Shown here in pieces: positions 1 through 8,368 of a DNA stretch of 64,000 bases; position 1 is the stretch's first letter, and every line of letters begins with the position of its first letter. Source of the DNA: Planctomycetota bacterium (lineage in GTDB: Bacteria > Planctomycetota > Phycisphaerae > Phycisphaerales > Phycisphaeraceae); the NCBI GenBank assembly GCA_021413865.1, contig JAIOPN010000017.1, positions 236,133 through 300,132 on the forward strand, written 5' to 3'. A program made the translations under genes and the position numbers. The notes beneath the pieces were generated by a model that worked only from the letters and a program-made list of their open reading frames with translations, ran no database searches and was not told the origin of the DNA.

Positions 1-444
1 ATCCTGACCGGCACGCTGCGTCTGGCCGGCGCCGCCGAGGCCGACGTCATCGCCGAGCACGGCACGGAACTCCTGCCCGGCGCGCAGCTCAACGGCCAGC
101 TCTACACCACCACGCTCGCGGTCGTCGAGGGTGCGGTGTTCCAGGGCGAGGTCTGCGTGGGTCCCAAGGCGATGCAGAACGCGGCGGCGCTCTTGAGCGA
201 GATCGATCAGGCCGCCGCCTCTCCGGGCACGCCGGCCGCGGAGACCACGCAGCCCGCCGAAGAGCCCGCCCCGCAGTGGGAGGAGGCCGCCGAACCCACC
301 GAGCCGGCCACGCAGCCGGTGCAGACGGTTTCCGCCTCGCTCAACAACATGCTGCAACGTCGCCGGGCCCGCATCCTCAGCGCCTCGGGCGGCGTCCGCC
401 CCCTGGCCACCGGTAACATCCACGGAGCACAGCGCCAGCCGTGA
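1..444 (+). CDS. Bactofilin family protein, 5'-truncated by window edge
   Basis: The frame is open from base 1 to the TGA at 442-444, so only the last 147 residues are visible. The visible start runs through a short-period beta-solenoid-like pattern (for example LTGTLRLAGAAEADVI, LNGQLYTTTLAVVEGAVFQG, then GEVCVG) typical of bactofilins (DUF583), which polymerise into cytoskeletal filaments without nucleotide. It ends in a Pro/Glu/Ala-rich, probably disordered tail (about residues 70-115) and a basic end (RRRARI). An ATG at 136 lies inside the repeat pattern and is not a natural start. The next gene overlaps by 4 bases (GTGA), so the two bactofilins are probably translated together. Confidence 0.8.
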   Translation: MLTGTLRLAGAAEADVIAEHGTELLPGAQLNGQLYTTTLAVVEGAVFQGEVCVGPKAMQNAAALLSEIDQAAASPGTPAAETTQPAEEPAPQWEEAAEPTEPATQPVQTVSASLNNMLQRRRARILSASGGVRPLATGNIHGAQRQP

Positions 445-893
445 GCCCCATCCGCCCGGTATTCAACCTGTTCCACCTGCGGACGCCCCGGCCCTCAAAA
501 ACCCGGGACGTCCGCTGTTCCAATTGCTCCCACCAGTTTGAGGTGAGCCAGCGGGCCCTGGTTGTCCGCTGCCCACGCTGCACCCACCCCGTCCGTCTCG
601 AAGACGTCACCATCCGCCACGAGGTCCACGGCGACATGCACACGCTGGGCAATGTCCGCATCACGCCCGGCAGCACCGTCGTCGGCCGGCTCGTCTGCTC
701 TCAACTGGTCAACGCTGGCAAGCTCGACGGCCAGATCAACGTCACCGGCTCGATCGAGCTGATGGAAAACAGCAGCACGACCGGCGAGCTGCACGGCCAG
801 AGCCTGCGCGTCTTCCTCGGGGCCAACCTCCGGGGCAAGGCGATGATCGCCCCCAACTCCCGCAAGAAGCTCGCCAACCCGGTCCCCGCGTGA
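441..893 (+). CDS. Bactofilin with N-terminal zinc ribbon
   Basis: 150 residues from a GTG start that overlaps the upstream stop (GTGA). Residues about 27-50 contain two CxxC pairs (CSNC and CPRC) spaced like a zinc ribbon. Residues about 60-140 carry the bactofilin/DUF583 repeat pattern (GDMHTLGNVRITPGSTVVGR, then SIELMENSSTTGELHG). A polymerising bactofilin core joined to a zinc-binding head suggests a filament-associated adaptor, but the partner is unknown. The 4-base coupling with another bactofilin suggests co-assembly in stoichiometric amounts. The family call is firm; the zinc-ribbon role is inference. Confidence 0.82.
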   Translation: MSPIRPVFNLFHLRTPRPSKTRDVRCSNCSHQFEVSQRALVVRCPRCTHPVRLEDVTIRHEVHGDMHTLGNVRITPGSTVVGRLVCSQLVNAGKLDGQINVTGSIELMENSSTTGELHGQSLRVFLGANLRGKAMIAPNSRKKLANPVPA

Positions 894-1286
894 TCAATCG
901 TCGGGGTCCGTGTCCGGTTCACTCCCCTTCTCCTCCTCGATGAGCGTGGGAGCGTCGGGCTGCGTTGCCGGCGCGGCGATCCGATCCCCAAACACTACCC
1001 AAGGTGTGATCCGCTCCAGGGTCCGCGCCCCGATCCCGCTCACGCGGCGCAACGCCTGCGCGTTGCCGAATCGCCCATAGTGCGTGCGATCGGCGATGAT
1101 CCTCCCCGCCATCTTCGGGCCGATGCCCGGCAACAGCGACAGCTCGACGACATCGGCGATGTTTACGTCCACGACGTGATTGACGCCCCGCGAATCGCCA
1201 GCCATCGACCGATACGTCCACAACAGCAACGCCCCGGCGAGGACGGCCGCAACGAAATACGTGAGCAGGACGGTGGTAGCCCGCAT
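894..1286 (-). CDS. Membrane-anchored ComEA-like helix-hairpin-helix protein
   Basis: 130 residues. Residues 5-28 form one hydrophobic segment (LLTYFVAAVLAGALLLWTY), followed by a ComEA-type double helix-hairpin-helix: VDVNIADVVELSLLPGIGPK, then RVSGIGARTLERI. In transformable bacteria ComEA binds incoming double-stranded DNA at the membrane or in the periplasm. The protein is short and ends in an acidic tail (EEEKGSEPDTDPDD). No other competence gene is nearby. The stop abuts the end of the convergent bactofilin gene with no spacer. A DNA-binding role is known for the family; natural transformation here is inference. Confidence 0.8.
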   Translation of the reverse strand: MRATTVLLTYFVAAVLAGALLLWTYRSMAGDSRGVNHVVDVNIADVVELSLLPGIGPKMAGRIIADRTHYGRFGNAQALRRVSGIGARTLERITPWVVFGDRIAAPATQPDAPTLIEEEKGSEPDTDPDD

Positions 1287-1307
1287 GTTGCAACGGCGAC
1301 GAAAGGA

Positions 1308-2861
1308 TCAGGTGGTGCCCGGCGGCGCCGCGGCGGCGGCCTGCCCAGCGCCGGCCGTGCCGGGCAGGATGGCGCGCCGCACCATCACCATCCGCCGGAA
1401 GGAGCTCTTGGGCTGCATGTCCTCGCTGATGAGACCCGAAAGGGGCAGGTCCATCTGCGGGTGATCGATCAGGTCGTTCCACGCGACGGATTCGATGAAC
1501 GGCTTGCTCAGCGCGATGTGGACAAGCGCCTCGAGCCAGTGGCTCTGCACCTGCTGCGACCATGGCTTGCGCCAGAAGCCCGACGAGGGATCGACCGCCT
1601 CCTGCCCCTCGGGGACGGCGATCATCTCCTGTGTCACCATCTCGCTGGGCGCCGCCAGGGTCAAGTGGATCGGCTTGCCGAACACGGCGAAGTGGTCGAG
1701 CAGGTTGCTGATCTGCATGAGGTCGCGGGTGAACTGCCCGGGCATCGCCTGGCCCATGAGGAGCTTGAGCGAGAGCGCGTCGAACGCCACCGCCCCCTGC
1801 ACCAGCAGGTCGGTGTACATCATCGGCGGGATCGAGCGGGGGTTGGCCGCGAAGTATTCGCCGAACGGCTGGCGTATCTCCACCATCACCCGCGCCGCCG
1901 GCTGGACCTTCTTGACCAGCATCGTGGCCATGCGGGTCAGGTCCATCAACTGCTCGAAGTTGAACGTGAAGTGGCTGTTCACGTGCAGGCCCGAGACCAC
2001 GTTCCACGTCATCACCGCGTTGCGGTAGCGGGTGACGATGCGCTCGACGTGCTCGTAGATCACGTCACGGACGGTGTCGTAGTCGTGCTCCCAGATAAAG
2101 AGCCAGTCCGGCAGGGTGCTCGGCTCGAAGCAGACCACCGGGCCGGCGATCACGGGCATGCGGTTCTTCGACGCCCACTCGACCCAGTTGTCGAGCTGCG
2201 CCAGGCGGTACTCTCCCTCCTCGGGCGTGAGCGATTTCCAGGGCGTGGGCACGGCGACGAAGTCGAAGTTCGCCGCCAGCCCCGCGCGCATGCGCTCGTT
2301 GGTCTGCTCCAACGCGACGCCGCAGCCGATCGGGTGGCGCGGCACCATCTGCGTCTGCTTGCGGCGGTTCAGGAGCAGCTCGGCGTGGGCGACGGCCAGC
2401 TCCTCGCTGCCGTCCAGCGCCGCCGCCAGGCAGTCACGGGAAAGCTTGTCGGCCCGCGCCGGCTCGTCCTTCTGGGCGCAGAGCGCCTCGATGAACAGCC
2501 GCCTGGCCAGCTCGGCGCGGCGGGTCACCGGGTGGTCTGGGCCGGTGTCGAACATCGCCCAGTCTTCGAGCTTGGTGTAGAGCGTCATCAGCCGGTGCCG
2601 CGCCAGCTCGAGCGTGAGGATGTAGGGCTCCTCGCGCTCGGGCAGCAGGCAGGTCTGGACCGTCAGCTCGCCGCACTCCCCCACCGGCGCCTGCAGCGCC
2701 AGCGAGGCCGCCCCCATCTCGCGCTTCTCGCAGGCGATCACCCCGTTGTCAAAAACGATCGTGCCCCGCATCGGATTGTTGTCGGACCCAATCAGGTACG
2801 AGTTACGGATCGACCACTGGGTGGCCGGCCGACCGTCATCAAACACGAGAAATTTCAGCAT
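1308..2861 (-). CDS. GH10-fold protein lacking both catalytic glutamates
   Basis: 517 residues. The C-terminal two thirds (about 195-495) follow the glycoside hydrolase family 10 TIM barrel: FVAVPTPWKSLTPEEGEYR, a shortened H-x-L-x-W region, WNVVSG at 286-291 where xylanases have WDVVNE, PIHLTLAAP at 397-405 where they have PxxxTELD, and a late VAWNDLID strand. Both catalytic Glu positions are replaced (Gly291; Leu402 region), so hydrolysis by the usual retaining mechanism is not expected. Residues 1-190 form a distinct beta-rich N-terminal region. No signal peptide is evident. It may bind a sugar polymer or be a regulatory relative. Fold confidence is good; function is unknown. Confidence 0.7.
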   Translation of the reverse strand: MLKFLVFDDGRPATQWSIRNSYLIGSDNNPMRGTIVFDNGVIACEKREMGAASLALQAPVGECGELTVQTCLLPEREEPYILTLELARHRLMTLYTKLEDWAMFDTGPDHPVTRRAELARRLFIEALCAQKDEPARADKLSRDCLAAALDGSEELAVAHAELLLNRRKQTQMVPRHPIGCGVALEQTNERMRAGLAANFDFVAVPTPWKSLTPEEGEYRLAQLDNWVEWASKNRMPVIAGPVVCFEPSTLPDWLFIWEHDYDTVRDVIYEHVERIVTRYRNAVMTWNVVSGLHVNSHFTFNFEQLMDLTRMATMLVKKVQPAARVMVEIRQPFGEYFAANPRSIPPMMYTDLLVQGAVAFDALSLKLLMGQAMPGQFTRDLMQISNLLDHFAVFGKPIHLTLAAPSEMVTQEMIAVPEGQEAVDPSSGFWRKPWSQQVQSHWLEALVHIALSKPFIESVAWNDLIDHPQMDLPLSGLISEDMQPKSSFRRMVMVRRAILPGTAGAGQAAAAAPPGTT

Positions 2862-3071
2862 GCCGTCGTGTCTCGCGCGTAACGCTCAAAGGCCGGAGTC
2901 AAGGCACACACACCGCCCCCGCAGCGCCCCCATCCCTCCCTGGTCCGCGCCCTGTTCGCCGGCCTGTCGCCACGTTGTTCCGACTTCTCTCTCGACAGGC
3001 CCTGGCGAGCTCTGCCCACGGGCCGATCCCATCGACCCGTGCAGATTATCCGCCCACGCCGCCCACCTTGC

Positions 3072-3097
3072 AACGCCGCTCCGGGTGCGGCGTTTTT
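3072..3097 (+). terminator. Hairpin with T-tract between two minus-strand genes
   Basis: AACGCCGC at 3072-3079 pairs perfectly with GCGGCGTT at 3087-3094 (8 bp, 7-base loop), followed on the plus strand by TTT. It lies just beyond the stop of the minus-strand Gfo/Idh-AKR gene, so it probably ends that transcript, although the T-run is on the plus-strand side. The rest of 2862-3107 shows no gene. Confidence 0.4.
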
Positions 3098-3107
3098 GCC
3101 GCCCCGC

Positions 3108-5114
3108 TCAGGCTTCGAGGTTCAGCCACTTCACCTCGCGGGCCGACAGGTCGACCTCCAGAGCCCTGAACGAGCTGCGCGTCTCCGCCAGCGTGCGCGG
3201 ACCGATGAGCGGGAAGGTCGGGAACGGCTGCGCCAGCACATACGCCAGCGCGATGTTGATCGGCTCGACGCCGCGCTTCTTCGCCAGCTCCACCGCCCGC
3301 TCGCGGCGCTGGAAGTTGTCCTCGCTGAACCAGCAGCGTGACAGCTCCTTGTCCGCCGTGTATCCGGGGTGGACGTGCGGCAGGAAGAACCCGCGCGCCT
3401 GGCTGGACCAGGGCATGAGCGCGAGCTGCGACTTCTTGAGCCACTTGCGGTACTCGGGGTCGGAGGCCGCGATGCACCCACCCCACACGGCATCCACCAT
3501 GCGGGCGAGGCTGAAGTTGTTGCTGATCGCCGTGAAGCCGGTCAATCCCTTGCGCTTGGCGTAGGCGTTGGCCTTCTTCACGCGCTCCAGCGACCAGTTC
3601 GAGCCGCCGAACGCACGGATCGAGCCTTTGGCCTTCAGCTCATTGAGCACGTCGATGAACTCGCCGACGGGGATCTCCGGGTTGTCGCGGTGCATCATGT
3701 ACACATCGACGTAATCCGTCTGCAGCCGCTCCAGGCTCTCGGCGTGCTGCGAGCGAATCGCGTCGGGGTTGCAGTGCGGGGTGTGGGCGCCCTTGCTCAG
3801 AACGACGACCTTCTCGCGCAGGCCGCGCGACTTGATCCACGAGCCCAGGTGGCGTTCCAGGACGCCCCCGCCGTAGATGTAGCCGGTGTCGAACGAGTTG
3901 CCGCCGCGCTCGAAGTAGTCGTCGAACATGACATAGGCGTGCGGGTAGAACATCTGGTTGTCCACGCCCAGGACCAGCCGCGCGACAGGCTTATTCACAC
4001 CGACGATCTCGCCGTATTTCATCTTGTTGTCGGCGGCGACGGCGAGCGGGCGGTTGGCGACGGTGACGCTCTTGGCGCCGGGTTTCTCCTCATTGAATAC
4101 CACGCCGACACCCGCGCGCCAGCGGTCGAGGGTGCGCAGGTTGGCCAGCGTGTCGTCCCAGGTCATCGCGGGGAACGGCGGCTGTTTCTTCCCCTCGGCC
4201 ACCGCCCGGGCGACCACGTCCGCCTCGATGGTGAAGGCGGTGACCTCGGTGCGGATGACGATGTCTTCCTGCGGCTTGCCGTGGCGATTCACGAAGATGT
4301 GAAACTCGCCGCCGTTCTGCCGGTCGGCGGTCCAGGGGTTGGGGATGAAGATGCTGCCGCCCGTGCCGAAGATGCGGACCACGTTTTCGAGACCGACGCC
4401 GACACCCGTCGAGACCTCGGCGATGATGTCGCCTGGGAAGGTGAGCACCGCCGCGGCGTAGGAATCCACGCCCGTCGGGGCGAGCACGCCCGAGGCCTTC
4501 ACGTCCGTCGGCTCCGCGACAGCCACGCCCGTCGCCGCGGCGGCGACCAGCCGCGACATCGACACCGCATAGCAGCCCACGTCCATGATCCCGCCGCCGC
4601 CCAACTCATTGGCCCAGATGCGGCTCGTCGGGCTGTAGCCCGCGCCGAAGCCGAAGCTCGCGACGACCACGCGCACGTCGCCAATCGCCTTTTCCTTGAG
4701 CAGCTCGACCAGCTTGGCCGTCTGCGGGTGGCAGCGGTACATGAACGCCTCCATGCAGAAGACGTTGTGCCGCACCGCCGCCTCGAACATGGCCATGGTG
4801 TCCGCCGCGTTAAGGGACATCGGCTTCTCGCACAGGATGTGCTTGCCCGCCTCGGCGGCCTTGATGGCCCACTCCGGGTGCATCGGGTGCGGGGTCGAGA
4901 TATAGACCGCCTGCACCTGCGGGTCGTTCAGCAGCGCCTGGTAGCTGCCGTGCCGGTTGGGGATGTTGAACTGGCCGGCGAACTTGTCGGAGGCCTCTTT
5001 GGTTCGGCTGCCGACGGCGACGACCTTGCCGGTCTTGGAGTTCGCCACCGCACGGGCGAAGGCGGAGGCGATAGCGCCGGTACCGATGATGCCCCAGTTG
5101 AGGACGTTACTCAT
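3108..5114 (-). CDS. Gfo/Idh/MocA oxidoreductase fused to aldo/keto reductase
   Basis: 668 residues in one frame. Residues 1-345 are a Gfo/Idh/MocA dehydrogenase: Rossmann motif GIIGTGAIASAFA at 8-20 and the EKP motif at 96-98. Residues about 365-668 are a complete aldo/keto reductase with the full tetrad Asp409, Tyr414, Lys441 and His475 (FDTGYIYG, VVLSKGAH, MMHRDNP), and a late IGPRTLAE segment. Both halves use nicotinamide cofactors and act on sugars or related carbonyl compounds. The fusion suggests two consecutive redox steps on one substrate, or epimerisation by oxidation and re-reduction. The substrate cannot be read from sequence. No stop or frameshift separates the domains. Confidence 0.85.
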   Translation of the reverse strand: MSNVLNWGIIGTGAIASAFARAVANSKTGKVVAVGSRTKEASDKFAGQFNIPNRHGSYQALLNDPQVQAVYISTPHPMHPEWAIKAAEAGKHILCEKPMSLNAADTMAMFEAAVRHNVFCMEAFMYRCHPQTAKLVELLKEKAIGDVRVVVASFGFGAGYSPTSRIWANELGGGGIMDVGCYAVSMSRLVAAAATGVAVAEPTDVKASGVLAPTGVDSYAAAVLTFPGDIIAEVSTGVGVGLENVVRIFGTGGSIFIPNPWTADRQNGGEFHIFVNRHGKPQEDIVIRTEVTAFTIEADVVARAVAEGKKQPPFPAMTWDDTLANLRTLDRWRAGVGVVFNEEKPGAKSVTVANRPLAVAADNKMKYGEIVGVNKPVARLVLGVDNQMFYPHAYVMFDDYFERGGNSFDTGYIYGGGVLERHLGSWIKSRGLREKVVVLSKGAHTPHCNPDAIRSQHAESLERLQTDYVDVYMMHRDNPEIPVGEFIDVLNELKAKGSIRAFGGSNWSLERVKKANAYAKRKGLTGFTAISNNFSLARMVDAVWGGCIAASDPEYRKWLKKSQLALMPWSSQARGFFLPHVHPGYTADKELSRCWFSEDNFQRRERAVELAKKRGVEPINIALAYVLAQPFPTFPLIGPRTLAETRSSFRALEVDLSAREVKWLNLEA

Positions 5115-5252
5115 GTGATGACCCTGTGTGGTTAAATCGGGTGGGATACGCGGTTCCCCTGTTGGGAGCCCGGGTGCGAGCCACGAAGGTTATAGCGACC
5201 GCCAAAAAGGTGCAATCGCACCCCGATTCCCGATACCATGCCACACACCTGC

Positions 5253-5272
5253 ACGGCCGCGGGTGCGGCCGT
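5253..5272. promoter_or_regulatory. Hairpin in divergent intergenic region 5115-5297
   Basis: The 183-base region between the divergent Gfo/Idh-AKR gene and the PhyH gene should hold both promoters. Its clearest structure is ACGGCCGC at 5253-5260 and its exact complement at 5265-5272 with a GGGT loop, 25 bases upstream of the PhyH start. It could be an operator or 5' UTR hairpin. I see no convincing -35/-10 pair. Confidence 0.25.
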
Positions 5273-5297
5273 CTCCCCCGGTTCAAAGGTTTACCCC

Positions 5298-6089
5298 ATG
5301 CCCAAGATTGCCATACCGCCCTTCCACACCGCCAAACCCAGCGAGGCTCAACTCGTGCAGTGGGAGACCGCCCTGCAAAACGAGGGCTACCTCATCATCC
5401 CCAACGCCCTGCCGCCCGAAACGTGTCACCACTTCCTTGACCGCATCAAACAGATGCCCGACCACCCTTTCTACGGGTCGAACTCACTGGTGCGTCTGTT
5501 CGAGCACGGCATGGACTTCGTCCACCTCCTGGAAAACGAGCCGATCCTCACGCTGATGGAACGGGTGCTCGGTAAAAACCTGCACATCATCGCGCTGCAG
5601 GGTCACCGCATGTTCAAGGGCAACGAGGTCGCCACTTTCCACGCCGACGAGATTTATCTGCAACGGCCGGAAAACGTGGGCGACGACGTCGAGTACCCGC
5701 CGATCATCAACGTCATCAACTGCCACTACTACCTGATGGACGTGCCGCTGGAGCTCGGCCCCACCGAGGTGGTGCCGTTCAGCCACCGCGCCTGCCGATC
5801 GCCCAGGCCCACCGATGGCAACCCACCGAAATGGAACGGCCGGTCTCACGCGACGCTGACCTGCAAGATGGGCGATTGCGTCATGTACTCCAACCAGACC
5901 TGGCACCGCGGCGCGCCGAACCAGACCGACCGCACGCGCTACTCCGTGGTGCCCTCGTACAGCCGGCGCTTCGTCGCCCAGCGATTCTGGCCGTTCCTCA
6001 ATTACAACCTCTCACGCGAGATCATGGATCAATGCACGCCCCGGCAGCGCGAGCTGCTCGGCGAGCACGGCCGGGGGGCGTACGGTTGA
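5298..6089 (+). CDS. PhyH (phytanoyl-CoA dioxygenase) family protein
   Basis: 263 residues from the ATG at 5298, chosen over the upstream ATG at 5238 because AAAGGT lies at 5285-5290. The family comprises Fe(II)/2-oxoglutarate dioxygenases. The HxD pair (TFHADEIY) and a distal WHRGAPNQTDRTRY segment supply the 2-His-1-carboxylate ligands and the Arg that binds 2-oxoglutarate. Family substrates range from acyl-CoAs to small natural products, so the substrate is open. It is followed after 82 bases by a LamG/DMFase-like gene on the same strand, suggesting a shared pathway. A second, diverged PhyH gene lies at 55149. Confidence 0.82.
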   Translation: MPKIAIPPFHTAKPSEAQLVQWETALQNEGYLIIPNALPPETCHHFLDRIKQMPDHPFYGSNSLVRLFEHGMDFVHLLENEPILTLMERVLGKNLHIIALQGHRMFKGNEVATFHADEIYLQRPENVGDDVEYPPIINVINCHYYLMDVPLELGPTEVVPFSHRACRSPRPTDGNPPKWNGRSHATLTCKMGDCVMYSNQTWHRGAPNQTDRTRYSVVPSYSRRFVAQRFWPFLNYNLSREIMDQCTPRQRELLGEHGRGAYG

Positions 6090-6171
6090 AGACCGGCAAG
6101 CCGGGATACCGATGATTTCCCGACCGTTCGAGAGTGCAAGCCGCCTCATTTGTTCCTCGGAACGATCAGTG

Positions 6172-8367
6172 ATGGCCACCCGATCCCAAAAATACACGCA
6201 TCAACCCGCCGCCAAGCCAATCCCCTGTGCGGACGATCTTTCTTTCCTCCCCCCGCACGAACCGACGCCCGTAGCGGGCTTTCACGCCTACGCCCGTCAG
6301 ATGGGCGTCGCGCCGGGCGAGTCGATCGAGTTATGCGTCTCGCACGACGGCCCGGTCGATGTGCGCATCGAGCGGTACGGCCCGGAAGACCGCAAGGGCG
6401 TAACGCTGGCGACACTATCGGCGGTCGAGTCGGAATTGGAACCGATCCACCGCGGGAGCTACGTCCACGTCGCCAGGCCGATCGGCCGCTGGCCCGAATT
6501 CAGCGTCGAGGTCTGGTTCCGCACCCTGGCCGACGCGCCGCTGGCGGGCTTGGTCTCGCAGAATACGTTCACCCTCTCGCTCCGCCAGGGGAACGTCCCC
6601 TGCTTCGGCGTGCGCACAGACAAGTGCTGGCACGAGTTCTCAGGCTCAAGCTTGTCACTCAAGGAGTGGCACCACCTCGTCGCCACGTGTGACGGGAAGC
6701 TGATCCACCTCCACATCGACGGCAAACCCGTGCGTGAGCCGATGCCGCTGTTCGGGGCGGTTGACTGGAAATCGCCGGCGAAAGAGCCGTTACGGCTGGC
6801 GGCCCTCGGCGACGCACTGGGACAGGCGTCGGCATTCTTCACCGGCGATCTGTGCGGTCCGGCGGTTTATCCTTACGTACTCAAGCCCGCGCTGATCGCC
6901 TCGCGTTGGAAAAAACGTGAGACCGATCCCGCGCCGCGCGCCGTCGCTCACTGGAAATTCGACGCCATCGGCGGGAAGCCCTACCGCGACGCCACCGGCA
7001 CGCGGCACGGCAAACCGGTGAACTACCCCATCCGCATGGTACCGGGCCCGCAACGCATCGACGACGATGACTGGTGCACCTACAACCCGCTGAAAGACCA
7101 CCGGTACGGCCACGCCGCCCGGTTCATGGCCGACGCCCTGGTCGATTGCCGCTGGCCCATCGCCGCGCGGTGGCGCGTGCCGGCATCCGCTCGCTCTGGG
7201 CAATACGTCGCGCGTGTCACCAACGCCGCCGGTGAGATACGCCATGTCCATTTCATCGTTCGGCCCAAAAAGCCGACCGCACGGCTCGCCTGCCTCTCCA
7301 CGACCAACACGCGCGTCGCATACAACTTCGACCCCTTCGCCAATGACAAGCTCGACTACGGCGCCTACCGCGTGCACCCGTCGTATCCGGTGCTCGGGCA
7401 AATCCTTGGCGTACGTCGGCCCTCCACCGGCGAGCCGTGGCAGCGCACCACCGTTTTTTTCGAGACGCCCTTCTACGCCTGGCTGGAGCGTGAGGGCATC
7501 GCTTACGACCTCTATACCGAGTGGGACCTGGAGGCCGACCCGTCGCTGCTGGATGATTACGACGTGGTCGCGTGGGCCGGGCACAGCGAATACTGGAGCG
7601 TCAAGCAGTACGAGGCGCTGCGCGCGTTTGTCGCCCGCGGCGGCCACATCGCCTGCTTCTCGGGCAACACCGCGTTCTGGCGCGTCAGCGTCGATCTCAA
7701 GAACTCCGCCATCGAGGTACGCAAGCACGACCGGCGGCCCTGCCCCGGGACCACCTGCGACCCGATGGTCCACCGCGCCCACTGGCACCAGATGGACCAC
7801 CTGCCCGGCACCTACATGCACACCTCCGGCTGGCCGCAGACAAGCCTGATCGGCTCGGTCACCACCGGCTTCACCAACCCGCCGCTGCAAGGGCCCCGCG
7901 CGTCGTACGAGGTCACCGCCGCCGACCACCCGCTCTTCCACTCGCCCCGCCCGATCGACACCGCCGGGCCTTTCGCGCTCAACGGCGCAGGATACGAGAC
8001 CGACGTCTCCGCCCGCTCGATGCTCAAGCTCTACGGTGAGTCGAAAATAAAACCCTACCCGGCGCGCGACCGTTCCCGCGTGCCCCGTTTGGCGGACCCG
8101 TTCGACAAGGGACTCACCGTCCTAGCCCGCGCGAAGATTCCCAACTCCAACGTGCTCGACTACGACGTGAATTTCAGCCCCAGCGGCGAGCTCTGGGGCG
8201 AGATGACGATCATCGAACGCCCCGACCTCAAGGGCCACGGCCTGGTCTTCACCTCGGGCAGCGTGCTGTCGAGCGAAGCATTGCTTACCGACGCGAACTT
8301 CTCAGATTTCGCGAAGAACGTCCTGAACCGCATGGGGCTGGACGTGCCGCTCAGTAACGGGCAATAA
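6172..8367 (+). CDS. LamG-like plus N,N-dimethylformamidase large-subunit-like protein
   Basis: 731 residues from ATG 6172; the in-frame ATG at 6112 is possible, but the extra 20 residues look non-native. Residues about 80-245 resemble a LamG/concanavalin jelly roll (FSVEVWFRTL, then EWHHLVATCDGKLIHLHIDG). Residues about 320-720 resemble the catalytic C-terminal region of N,N-dimethylformamidase large subunits (YDLYTEWDLE, DYDVVAWAGHSEYWS, GGHIACFSGNTAFWR, then HWHQMDHLPGTY). The founding enzyme hydrolyses a small amide using a mononuclear iron site; many homologues are uncharacterised. The substrate here is unknown, and no DmfA small-subunit gene is adjacent. No signal peptide is seen. Confidence 0.72.
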   Translation: MATRSQKYTHQPAAKPIPCADDLSFLPPHEPTPVAGFHAYARQMGVAPGESIELCVSHDGPVDVRIERYGPEDRKGVTLATLSAVESELEPIHRGSYVHVARPIGRWPEFSVEVWFRTLADAPLAGLVSQNTFTLSLRQGNVPCFGVRTDKCWHEFSGSSLSLKEWHHLVATCDGKLIHLHIDGKPVREPMPLFGAVDWKSPAKEPLRLAALGDALGQASAFFTGDLCGPAVYPYVLKPALIASRWKKRETDPAPRAVAHWKFDAIGGKPYRDATGTRHGKPVNYPIRMVPGPQRIDDDDWCTYNPLKDHRYGHAARFMADALVDCRWPIAARWRVPASARSGQYVARVTNAAGEIRHVHFIVRPKKPTARLACLSTTNTRVAYNFDPFANDKLDYGAYRVHPSYPVLGQILGVRRPSTGEPWQRTTVFFETPFYAWLEREGIAYDLYTEWDLEADPSLLDDYDVVAWAGHSEYWSVKQYEALRAFVARGGHIACFSGNTAFWRVSVDLKNSAIEVRKHDRRPCPGTTCDPMVHRAHWHQMDHLPGTYMHTSGWPQTSLIGSVTTGFTNPPLQGPRASYEVTAADHPLFHSPRPIDTAGPFALNGAGYETDVSARSMLKLYGESKIKPYPARDRSRVPRLADPFDKGLTVLARAKIPNSNVLDYDVNFSPSGELWGEMTIIERPDLKGHGLVFTSGSVLSSEALLTDANFSDFAKNVLNRMGLDVPLSNGQ

Positions 8368-8368
8368 C

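Noticed and set aside
1080..2882. 600-codon plus-strand open frame opposite the GH10-like gene
   Set aside because: The composition is His/Arg/Asp-rich with no recognisable motif; it mirrors the minus-strand gene in GC-rich DNA.
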